Part shown: piece after piece, positions 6,589-13,767 of the stretch
Numbering within the stretch: position 1 is the first letter of the stretch
Layout: every line of letters starts with the position of its first letter
DNA from: Deltaproteobacteria bacterium
GTDB taxonomy: Bacteria > Chloroflexota > Dehalococcoidia > Dehalococcoidales > BS750m-G39
Assembly: GCA_013202445.1 (NCBI GenBank)
Contig: JABMRW010000014.1
Location: forward strand, 1-22,685
DNA: 22,685 nucleotides
Direction of reading: 5' to 3'
Made by a program: the position numbers and the translations under genes
The notes under the pieces: model-generated
What the model was told of the DNA's origin: nothing
What the model saw: only the letters and a program-made list of their open reading frames with translations
Databases searched by the model: none

Positions 6589-8550
6589 TTATTCCCTGTT
6601 AAGGTCGGGCAGGATACTTTCGTAGTAGTCCAGTGATTGGGGATTAGTCAGGGCGTCCCTGTTGGATACCGGTCTGCCGTGTATGATGTTGGTGACCGCG
6701 CTTTCCACTTTTTTCATGTTGAGCGTGTAAGGGATATCTGGCACTACAATAATTCGCGCCGGAACATGCCGCGGAGATGCGTTGTCACGAAGGGTCTTCT
6801 TGATTTTCGCCTGCAACTCATCAGTTAAACTGTGTCCCTCGGCCAGTTTAACGAAGAGAATGATACGCTGGTCACCTTTCCAATCCTGTCCTATAGCCAG
6901 GCTATCAGCGATCTCCTCCAGTTTCTCTACCTGGTTGTATATTTCGGCTGTTCCTATGCGGACTCCGGAAGGTTTTAAGACGGCGTCCGAGCGGCCGAAA
7001 AAGGTTATTCCCCTGGTATCGCTGTGAATCATGACGTAGTCCCCGTGACGCCATATCTTTGGGTAGACAACAAAGTAGGCATCTTTATATCTCTTGTTGT
7101 CCGGGTCGTTCAAGAAGTAGAGGGGCATGGAAGGGGCGGGGGCTTCACAGACAAGCTCTCCCAATTGGTCAAGCACTGGCTTGCCCTTTTCGTCGTAGCA
7201 GTTTATCTTCATCGCCAGCCCCGCCTTCTGCAGCTCACCGGCGTAGACGGGGACGGTAGGACTGCCGATAGCGAAACAGCCGTTGATGTCGGTGCCGCCA
7301 GAGATAGAATTAAAGTGCAGGTCTTTTTTAATCTCTTTATATACGTATTCAAAACCCTCGGCGGAGAGAGCTGAACCAGTCTGGAATATCTCCCTCAGTG
7401 ACGATAAATCATAGTCCTTGCCCGGCTGCATACCCTCGCTTTTCAGGTAGTTAATTAACGTGGCGCTGGTACCGAATATGGTAATCTTTTCATCCTGTAT
7501 CAGTTTCCACACCGCACCCGCATCAGGATAAAGGGGATTACCGTCGTATAGTACTACGGTAGCGCCGGTGCCCAGGGCACTGATAAGCCAGTTCCACATC
7601 ATCCAGCTGCAGGTGGTTATGCAGTAAATTTTATCCTCCCGTTTCAAATCGCTGTGAAGCATCAGCTCTTTTAAATGGTTAATGAGGATGCCACCGCCTC
7701 CCTGAACCATGCACTTCGGCTTGCCGGTTGTTCCTGAGGAAAACATGATAACCGCCGGATGGCTAAAAGGCAGCTGTTCAAATTGAATATCGGGGTGTTT
7801 CTCACCGGCTATGAATTGCTCGTAGTAAATGGAGTTGGGTATATGGCTGATATCGGTTTCCTGCTCCGTGTAACGAACCACGACGACTTTCTCCAGAGAG
7901 GGTATGCCTCTGGCCACCTCGCCAGCGTTGGCTAGGGAATCAAAGGGCTTACCCTTATAAAAATAGCCATCAACGGTGAACAGAACCTTGGGTTCAATCT
8001 GACCAAAGCGGTCCAGCACCGCCTGCTGGCCGAGATCAGTGGCACAGGAAGACCATACAGCGCCAATACTGGTCGCCGCCAGCATGGCGATAGCCGTCTC
8101 CATCAGATTGGGCATATAGGCCGCTACCCTGTCTCCGGACTTGACCCCCATCTGGCGCAGGGATTTGGCCAGACGGGCCACGGAATCATAAAGTTCGGCG
8201 TAGGTCATTTCAGCCGATTTCTGGTTCTCTCCTTTGAAGATAAAGGCAACGTGGTCGTCCCTGTATCTGAGCAGATTTTCGGCAAAATTCAACCTGGCGC
8301 CGCCAAACCAGCCGGCACCGGGGAACTTGCTTAGGTCATCGACTACCTCTTCATACTGGCGGGAAGCTATAATCGGGGCGAACTCCCACATGGCCGCCCA
8401 GAAGTCCGGAATCTGCTTAACCGACCAGTCATATAGCTTATCATATGAATCAATCATAAGACCGTATTTTTGGTTGACAAAGCTAGTGAACCGGGTCATG
8501 TTGGCTTGTTGAATAACTTCCTCTGTGGGTTTCCAAATAGGCACTTTCAT
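6589..8550 (-). CDS. Acetoacetyl-CoA synthetase-type acyl-CoA ligase
   Basis: A 653-residue AMP-forming ligase whose length and sequence match acetoacetyl-CoA synthetases (EC 6.2.1.16 family), which activate 3-oxo acids with ATP and CoA. Residues about 20-60 form the ACAS N-terminal segment. The phosphate-binding loop is FSSGTTGKPK at 270-279, followed by the Gly-rich QGGGG and an IYCITTCSWMMWNW segment typical of this subfamily. The late Lys loop reads TLNMKKVESAV, with K613 as the expected catalytic Lys; the Gly that normally precedes it is Met. ATG 8550 follows AGGGGAG with 7-nt spacing; an in-frame TTG at 8580 is unlikely. It is the last gene of the minus-strand group, 62 nt after the Fe-S subunit. 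It could recapture a keto acid released by the hydrolases upstream, which is inference. Confidence 0.87.
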   Translation of the reverse strand: MKVPIWKPTEEVIQQANMTRFTSFVNQKYGLMIDSYDKLYDWSVKQIPDFWAAMWEFAPIIASRQYEEVVDDLSKFPGAGWFGGARLNFAENLLRYRDDHVAFIFKGENQKSAEMTYAELYDSVARLAKSLRQMGVKSGDRVAAYMPNLMETAIAMLAATSIGAVWSSCATDLGQQAVLDRFGQIEPKVLFTVDGYFYKGKPFDSLANAGEVARGIPSLEKVVVVRYTEQETDISHIPNSIYYEQFIAGEKHPDIQFEQLPFSHPAVIMFSSGTTGKPKCMVQGGGGILINHLKELMLHSDLKREDKIYCITTCSWMMWNWLISALGTGATVVLYDGNPLYPDAGAVWKLIQDEKITIFGTSATLINYLKSEGMQPGKDYDLSSLREIFQTGSALSAEGFEYVYKEIKKDLHFNSISGGTDINGCFAIGSPTVPVYAGELQKAGLAMKINCYDEKGKPVLDQLGELVCEAPAPSMPLYFLNDPDNKRYKDAYFVVYPKIWRHGDYVMIHSDTRGITFFGRSDAVLKPSGVRIGTAEIYNQVEKLEEIADSLAIGQDWKGDQRIILFVKLAEGHSLTDELQAKIKKTLRDNASPRHVPARIIVVPDIPYTLNMKKVESAVTNIIHGRPVSNRDALTNPQSLDYYESILPDLNRE

Positions 8551-8612
8551 AGCACTCTCCCCTTTACTATTATACTTCAAGCGGTAAAGGCAACCGCCGT
8601 CACCCCTTGTAA

Positions 8613-9158
8613 TTATATGCTCTTTTCTTTGCCGGCTCGTTCTGCCGCCTTCTCCCCTATCAAGGCAGAGATTTCAGCAGTTGTGCCTACGTGTATCGCT
8701 CTGGCTGGACAGGCGGCTTCACAAGCGGTTTGTCTTCCTTTTTGTCTTTCTTCTCCAATTCTGTGAATACACAGGTCACACAGATACATTCTACCATCAT
8801 AAAACTGGGGAGCGCCATAGGGACAAACCCAGAGGCAGAACTTGCAGCCTATGCATTTATCTTCGTCAATCAAGGTTATGCCAGTATCGTTATCTTTATA
8901 AAGAGCGGAGCGGGGGCAGGCTTTGATACACGGCGCGTCAAGGCAGTGCAGGCAGGGAATCGGCAAAAAGTACTGGTGTACCTCGTCATCATGTATCTGC
9001 GGGCCGACCTGGTAGACTCTGATCAGGTTGGGGCCGGTGGGGTTGCCAAGGGGCGGTTTTACCGGTTCCGGCGGCAAACTATGCTCCAGTTTACAGGCTA
9101 CTATACATGAGTAACAACCGACGCACTTGTCTTTGTCGATGAATATGGTCCTGTTCAA
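8613..9158 (-). CDS. 4x[4Fe-4S] electron-transfer subunit of the molybdoenzyme (DmsB/HycB-type)
   Basis: A 181-residue ferredoxin-like subunit with sixteen cysteines in four groups: 12/15/18/22, 69/72/77/81, 102/105/108/112 and 127/130/146/150. The order and spacing match the DmsB/NrfC/FdhB-type subunits that wire DMSO-reductase-family enzymes to a partner. There is no signal peptide or membrane anchor, so the complex is probably cytoplasmic. The start is TTG 9158, immediately after the TAA of the molybdopterin gene. GAGGATGAG inside the end of that gene provides the ribosome site, so the two are almost certainly translationally coupled. It likely carries electrons between the Mo/W subunit and the flavoprotein encoded two genes upstream. 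Confidence 0.92.
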   Translation of the reverse strand: MNRTIFIDKDKCVGCYSCIVACKLEHSLPPEPVKPPLGNPTGPNLIRVYQVGPQIHDDEVHQYFLPIPCLHCLDAPCIKACPRSALYKDNDTGITLIDEDKCIGCKFCLWVCPYGAPQFYDGRMYLCDLCIHRIGEERQKGRQTACEAACPARAIHVGTTAEISALIGEKAAERAGKEKSI

Positions 9159-11297
9159 TTACTCATCCTCTACCTTATAGATTTTGCAAAGCAATGCCCT
9201 GAATGTTGCTGAGCCCATGGCCGGGTCAAAGGGAGGGTCGTTTCTGGTAAGGACGTTGGCGCTGCTTTTCCATATACCGTGGTCCGGCCCCGGGTCCTCA
9301 GGGTACCACCATGAGGCTTGAGCCACCACTACTCCAGGGTCTATTCCGGCAAATACTTCGGCTACCTGTTTTATTTTCCCTCTCGGCGTTTCAATCCATA
9401 CCCAGTCTCCGTTTTTAATGCCAAGGCTGCCCGCGGTTTCGGGATGTATCTGCACTATGGGGTATGGTTGTCTTTCCCTCAGCCAGGGTACCTGGCGGTA
9501 TTGCGAATGGAAGTAGTAGGGCGAGCGTCCTCCCGTAGAGAGGATAAAGGGATATTCTTTGGCAAGTTCCGGGGTGGAATAGGGGCTTTCGTTGGGCTCA
9601 AGATAGTAGGGGAGGGGGTCATAACCTAGCTTTTCCATCACCGTAGAGTAAAGCTCTACCTTTCCCGTGTTGGTGGCAAAGCCGCCGCCCTTTTGCCAGT
9701 AGTCCGTCTTATATTTGTAGTAGGGCTGCTCCTTCCCCATTTTGGCCAGAAAGCCCATTCCGGTAAATTCTTTCCAGGTTATATTAGCTTTTCTCAGCTG
9801 ATAGTTCAGCATCTCTTCAACGTTGTCAAACCAGTACTCGGGGGCGAGCCTTTTGCCGAGTTCGTTATAGATTTTGTTGTCTGGCCAGGCCTCACCCGGC
9901 GGGTCTACCACCTTGTGTATGGCTCCAATAATGAAACGAGGATGCATATCATGAATATCGTCTGACTCAAGCCAGTGGGCCGCCGGCAGGACTATATCGG
10001 CATATTCTACAGTCGGTGACATATAGAGGTCGGCCGCAGATAAAAACTCCGCGTTCAACAGGCCCTCTTTTACTTCTTTAGTGTTGGGATAGGCCACCAG
10101 GGGGTTGGTTCCCTGGAGATGCATGACCCGGATTTGAGAGGCGCCTTCCCTCAGTTGTTTGAAGATGGTATGCATATGGGCCATAGCCATTGGCGGAGAA
10201 GACAAAAGCTTGAATTGGTCAGCCCCGATAGCAGGCTCCTCTGGTGCCGGTACCTCCATGGCAAACTCTTCCAGCGGGCCGGTGTCAGGGGGTACCCAGT
10301 TAATCATGCTGCCGGGTCTTTCAATATTTCCCGTAACCGCCATAAGGCATACTATCGCCCTTAAGGTCTGTATGGAGTTGTTGCCTGCTTCCAGGCTTTC
10401 TCCTATTTGTATGCAGCCGGGCTTTTCTGTAGCCAGTATTCTGGCGGCTTTTATAATTTTATCTGCCGGAATCCAGGTTATTTCGGCCACTTTTGCCGGA
10501 GGATACTCTTGAACCCTTTCCCTGAGTTTTTCAAAGCCGTATGTCCAGTTCTGGACAAAGTCCCGGTCATATAGCCCCTCGTTGATTATCACGTTGAGCA
10601 TACCGAGGGCCAGTGCGGCGTCGGTGCCGGGTCTGACTTGCAGCCACAGGTCGGCTCTGCCGGCAAGGCGTGTGGCTCTGGGGTCTATAAGAATTAAATG
10701 CTCCGCCTTATCAAGCGAATTCAGAAACCAGACCGCCATTTCGCCATCGGCATTGGTGATTTCAAGCTGTTTTCCCCAGGAAATCTGTGTCTTGGGGTAT
10801 TCCCCACCCCACCCGTGATAATCACAATACAGTCTGCCGCCGACTGTTGTGCCGAAAACAGCCAGTCTCGGACCATAGCAGAAATCGGCGGGCACGCCTA
10901 TGTTTGGTGTGCCGATTGACCTGGCAAACCTGAATGTGTATCTATTGTAGCCTCTGCCAGTTCCCTGACATATAGCTACGGAACCGGCTCCATATTTCTT
11001 AATGCTGCCCTTTATTTTGCCGGCGACCGTTTCTAAAGCTTCTTCCCAGCTGATTCTTTCCCATTTACCCTCTCCTCTATCGCCTTTCCTCTTCATGGGG
11101 TAAAGAATACGGTTGGGGTTGTAAACCTCCTGAAAGCTTGCCAGACCTTTGGCGCACATAGTTCCCCTGGTTGATGAATCCGGGTTGCCTTCTATGTGAG
11201 TTATTTTGCCGTTTTCTACGGTAGCCAGAACCCCGCAGCCTCCGTGGCAACTTTTGCATGTAGTTGTGATAACTGCTTTATCGGGTTGCATTTTCAT
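9159..11297 (-). CDS. Cytoplasmic molybdopterin (Mo/W-bisPGD) oxidoreductase, DMSO-reductase superfamily
   Basis: A 712-residue catalytic subunit. The N-terminal [4Fe-4S] ligands are C14, C17, C21 and C48 (CX2CX3CX26C). WERISWEEAL at about 79-88 and the C-terminal dinucleotide-binding part (GKVELYS, HPETAGSLGI) are typical of the family. C140 in PADFCYGPR is the expected metal ligand, so a Cys-ligated rather than Ser-ligated centre is likely. Length and several segments (GTDAALALGMLNVIINE, LGYDPLPYY) recall the acetylene-hydratase-like clade. The catalytic Asp that follows the second cluster Cys in that enzyme is His (H18) here, so acetylene hydration is not implied. No Tat signal is present. 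The start is uncertain: GTG 11300, ATG 11297 and ATG 11291 are all in frame, and the last has GGTGA 5 nt upstream. The substrate is unknown. Confidence 0.9.
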   Translation of the reverse strand: MKMQPDKAVITTTCKSCHGGCGVLATVENGKITHIEGNPDSSTRGTMCAKGLASFQEVYNPNRILYPMKRKGDRGEGKWERISWEEALETVAGKIKGSIKKYGAGSVAICQGTGRGYNRYTFRFARSIGTPNIGVPADFCYGPRLAVFGTTVGGRLYCDYHGWGGEYPKTQISWGKQLEITNADGEMAVWFLNSLDKAEHLILIDPRATRLAGRADLWLQVRPGTDAALALGMLNVIINEGLYDRDFVQNWTYGFEKLRERVQEYPPAKVAEITWIPADKIIKAARILATEKPGCIQIGESLEAGNNSIQTLRAIVCLMAVTGNIERPGSMINWVPPDTGPLEEFAMEVPAPEEPAIGADQFKLLSSPPMAMAHMHTIFKQLREGASQIRVMHLQGTNPLVAYPNTKEVKEGLLNAEFLSAADLYMSPTVEYADIVLPAAHWLESDDIHDMHPRFIIGAIHKVVDPPGEAWPDNKIYNELGKRLAPEYWFDNVEEMLNYQLRKANITWKEFTGMGFLAKMGKEQPYYKYKTDYWQKGGGFATNTGKVELYSTVMEKLGYDPLPYYLEPNESPYSTPELAKEYPFILSTGGRSPYYFHSQYRQVPWLRERQPYPIVQIHPETAGSLGIKNGDWVWIETPRGKIKQVAEVFAGIDPGVVVAQASWWYPEDPGPDHGIWKSSANVLTRNDPPFDPAMGSATFRALLCKIYKVEDE

Positions 11298-11336
11298 CAC
11301 CGTTGTCTTTTGAGACGTTGATAAAAGAGTATATTT

Positions 11337-12554
11337 TTAAGCTACAAGGTTTGCCGAGCTGTGAATGTCCAAGAGCGCGTCCTTGATATTGCCGATGTCC
11401 TTTCGCTCCTTGATATAACCGTACATCAGCCCTACCTTGTCTACTATGCCAATAGCCTGATAGCAATCTATATGATTGTCTTTTATAGATATCTTTTCAT
11501 AGACGCCTTTTTCTTTATTAGCGCAGGACAAAACCTCGTAATTTTCACCGTATCTTCGTCCTATCGAGATAACAGGTGGCTCCATGCCCTTGAGCGCTAC
11601 TAGGCCGGGAGAAGCTCTGTATGTGTTTTCAATGCCAATTAAATTGCAGCCGGCAGTCCAACCCTGGTCGATGGCATTGTACCAATTGAATGCGAGTTCG
11701 TACCCGCCATAGGGGTTTATTGATTCGGCGACATCTCCGGCGGCGAATATATTGGGCACATTTGTCCGCATCTTTTCGTCGACCAGTACTCCTTCGTTTA
11801 CCTTGACCCCGGATGATTTAAGGAAGCCAATATTAGGCTTGACGCCGACGGCGACGAGGATCAGGTCTGCCGATATTTCCTTATCCCCCGCAATAACCCC
11901 CGCTGCCCGGTTGCCTCCGGTTATTTCGGAAACACCTTCTCCGAGCATAAATCTGATTCCCGAGCCGGTTAATTTATTTTCGACATGCCGGGCAAGGGCC
12001 TCATCCAGTATCTGCGGCAGAATTTGACCAAGAAGCTCTATAACCAACACATTTCTGCCTATCCTGTTTAGAGCGATTGCGGCCTCTACGCCTATCACTC
12101 CGGCCCCAATAATTATAGCATTTTCGGCACCCGGTGTTTGTTGTGAAAGCCTTTTGGCGTCATCTAATCTATTGAAAAAATAGACCCCTTCTTTATCAAT
12201 TCCCTTTATGGGAGGTTTAAGCGGTGATGCTCCGCTGGCAATCAGTAATTTATCGTAGCTTATTTCCTGGCCTCTTTCTGTGACCACCTTGTTCCGGCTA
12301 TCTTCTACTTTAACCACCCTCTGCCCTAGCAGTTTATCGGGAGAAAGACCATAGTCATCTCTGAGTAGAGTCTTTTCTTCCCCAAGTTCTCCGGTTAGAT
12401 AGTCAGCTAGAAACATTGGAGAGTAGGGCGCTGTATTTTCATATGAAATTATAGTGATTTTCAGCTCTTTTTTATTGGAGGCAGCTCCGCAGGTTGCGAT
12501 TGCCTCCGAGGCTTTAACTGCGGCAGGCCCGTTTCCAATTATGACGATCTTCAT
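11337..12554 (-). CDS. NAD(P)/FAD-dependent oxidoreductase, rubredoxin/ferredoxin-reductase-like
   Basis: A 405-residue pyridine-nucleotide oxidoreductase. FAD binds at GNGPAA (7-12, an A replacing the last G), NAD(P) at GAGVIG (150-155), and FAAGDVAES at 270-278 is the second FAD contact. At the place of the redox Cys of CoA-disulfide reductase or NADH oxidase it has APYSPMFLADYL with no Cys. It is therefore better matched to the ferredoxin/rubredoxin-reductase or NirB N-terminal type, which passes electrons singly to a metal centre. Located 39 nt upstream of the molybdopterin gene, it is the obvious NAD(P)H link of a soluble three-subunit complex (inference). ATG 12554 follows AGGA with about 9-nt spacing. 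Confidence 0.85.
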   Translation of the reverse strand: MKIVIIGNGPAAVKASEAIATCGAASNKKELKITIISYENTAPYSPMFLADYLTGELGEEKTLLRDDYGLSPDKLLGQRVVKVEDSRNKVVTERGQEISYDKLLIASGASPLKPPIKGIDKEGVYFFNRLDDAKRLSQQTPGAENAIIIGAGVIGVEAAIALNRIGRNVLVIELLGQILPQILDEALARHVENKLTGSGIRFMLGEGVSEITGGNRAAGVIAGDKEISADLILVAVGVKPNIGFLKSSGVKVNEGVLVDEKMRTNVPNIFAAGDVAESINPYGGYELAFNWYNAIDQGWTAGCNLIGIENTYRASPGLVALKGMEPPVISIGRRYGENYEVLSCANKEKGVYEKISIKDNHIDCYQAIGIVDKVGLMYGYIKERKDIGNIKDALLDIHSSANLVA

Positions 12555-12563
12555 AGCTCAATT

Positions 12564-12590
12564 CCTGAAGGGGCATTCGAATCCTTCGGG
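12564..12590. repeat. Imperfect hairpin just upstream of the flavoprotein start
   Basis: CCTGAAGG (12564-12571) and CCTTCGGG (12583-12590) can pair over 8 positions with one mismatch or G-U. The loop contains the palindrome ATTCGAAT (12575-12582). On the minus strand the 3' arm overlaps the AGGA ribosome site of the flavoprotein gene, so it could mask that site. The rest of the 102-nt gap (12555-12656) shows no good promoter. Confidence 0.35.
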
Positions 12591-12656
12591 CCATCTAACT
12601 TCCCCCCACAAAACCGAGGGTGCATTCTCTTTATGACCCAAGTCAATAGGCGTTAT

Positions 12657-13571
12657 TTATTTTTTGTCGCTTTTACTTGTTTCCGTTTTTTTGCTCTCTT
12701 TAGCAAGCTTTTTTGAGCGTTCCTCATCGTGGAAAAGAACGTCTTTGCCCTTAAACCATTCAACGGAGCTGATATTGGCATGCTCCACATTCTTGCAGAA
12801 GTCTCCGAACATTTCAGTGCCGAATGTCATGTCGAGGTCGTCGACGATGCGCTGCTTCCAGGGTCTTTTTATAACCTGAGCGGTCAGGCGTCTGATGGTG
12901 CGGTGACGGGCCATGATGTAATCGGCGATTTCATACGCTCTGGGGAGTAATTTGTCGCGTGGAACCACTTCGTTTATCAGGCCAAATTCCAGTGCCTGCT
13001 GTGCTGTGAACTTCTGATTCATATACATGGCATAAGCGGCTTTCCTGATGCCCATAAGTTCGATTAAGCAGCTGTGGATGCCGTCCCCGGGGACGATATC
13101 ATACAGGAAATGCGGGTCAGCAATTACGGCATCGTCGGACATGATGCAGATATCGCACATCAGAGCCAGTTCGGCATGTCCGCCGGTACCGCTCAGCACA
13201 CCAATCGTCGGAACCTCTACGTCCTGAATCATTGCAATAAGCATTCTGCGACCGTCAATAAACATATGCTCATACCTGGTGTATGCCGGTTCCGTTATCT
13301 CCGGCGCCCAGCTTTCGGATTCGAATTCGTTGATCCAGTTTTCTCCTGTCCCCGTAAAGATCACTAACTCAATGTCAGAGTCGCTGCCTACAATACGCCA
13401 CATCTGGCCTATCGCCCTGTGCAGCTCCATACTCCATAATTGTGGCTCCCCTTTTGTATGCATCCTGACCAAGAGTACGCCGTCATCGCGCTTTTCCATA
13501 TAGAAATGCTCTTTGAACATCTCCTTATAGTCTTCGTACTTTGGCCATTTCACGAACTTCGTTTTACTCAT
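12657..13571 (-). CDS. Crotonase-superfamily beta-diketone hydrolase, 6-oxocamphor hydrolase-like (paralog A)
   Basis: A 304-residue crotonase-fold protein. It resembles 6-oxocamphor hydrolase, which cleaves a cyclic beta-diketone by a retro-Claisen reaction to give a keto acid, more than enoyl-CoA hydratases. All five residues reported as catalytically important in that enzyme have counterparts: H51 (OCH H45), H132 (H122), H154 (H145), D163 (D154) and E253 (E244). The His-Asp spacing of 9 and Asp-Glu spacing of 90 are identical. VPGDG and the LINEVVPRDKLLPRA segment also match closely. The typical hydratase Glu pair is absent. The C-terminal tail (about 283-304) is very Lys-rich. ATG 13571 follows a perfect AAAGGAGG with 7-nt spacing. 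It has its own leader and the shared 32-nt element. The substrate is unknown; a CoA-thioester substrate is not excluded. Confidence 0.82.
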   Translation of the reverse strand: MSKTKFVKWPKYEDYKEMFKEHFYMEKRDDGVLLVRMHTKGEPQLWSMELHRAIGQMWRIVGSDSDIELVIFTGTGENWINEFESESWAPEITEPAYTRYEHMFIDGRRMLIAMIQDVEVPTIGVLSGTGGHAELALMCDICIMSDDAVIADPHFLYDIVPGDGIHSCLIELMGIRKAAYAMYMNQKFTAQQALEFGLINEVVPRDKLLPRAYEIADYIMARHRTIRRLTAQVIKRPWKQRIVDDLDMTFGTEMFGDFCKNVEHANISSVEWFKGKDVLFHDEERSKKLAKESKKTETSKSDKK

Positions 13572-13642
13572 ATAAAGTCCTCCTTTTTTTATTTTGACGT
13601 TGTTAAGTATTCACTCCTCTGCCAAACTAATTCAAGCTGTGC

Positions 13643-13674
13643 CCTGCCCCCAATAGTGATACCACTAAATAAGT
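13643..13674 (-). promoter_or_regulatory. Shared 32-nt leader element, copy A
   Basis: Read on the minus strand: ACTTA, three variable bases, AGTGGTATCACTA, then TTGG and GGGCAGG. Copy B (14805-14836) is the same at 27 of 32 positions with no gaps. The core holds an inverted repeat (TAGTG/CACTA around a 4-bp centre in this copy), as expected for a dimeric regulator. It lies 71 nt before the start of crotonase A. Confidence 0.6.
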
Positions 13675-13696
13675 ATATAAACAGGATTCCAATCTT

Positions 13697-13724
13697 AAGC
13701 GCGCTGGGAATTTCCAGCGCGCTT
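13697..13724. terminator. Strong perfect hairpin between the two crotonase genes
   Basis: AAGCGCGCTGG (13697-13707) and CCAGCGCGCTT (13714-13724) form an 11-bp perfect stem with a 6-nt loop. It sits 44 nt after the stop of crotonase B, where a terminator would be expected, but no clean T-run follows on the minus strand. It could instead be a 5'-end structure of the crotonase A transcript if the promoter at 13728-13756 is used. Confidence 0.5.
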
Positions 13725-13727
13725 CTA

Positions 13728-13756
13728 TATATAATTCTATATATAATATATTCCAA
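13728..13756 (-). promoter_or_regulatory. Candidate promoter of crotonase A
   Basis: On the minus strand, TTGGAA (13751-13756), a 17-bp spacer and TATATA (13728-13733) lie in a very AT-rich stretch. The -35 box overlaps an inverted repeat, TCCAA-N5-TTGGA (13752-13766). The start would fall at the edge of the 11-bp hairpin. AT-rich chance matches are possible. Confidence 0.4.
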
Positions 13757-13767
13757 ACCGGTTGGAC

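Noticed and set aside
9159..11297. Calling the molybdopterin subunit an acetylene hydratase
   Set aside because: The catalytic Asp after the second cluster Cys is His, and the Fe-S and flavin partner genes imply a redox reaction.
12641..12646. TTGACT on the minus strand as a -35 box for the flavoprotein/molybdoenzyme genes
   Set aside because: Nothing resembling a -10 box lies 15-19 bp downstream; these genes are more likely read from the crotonase promoters.
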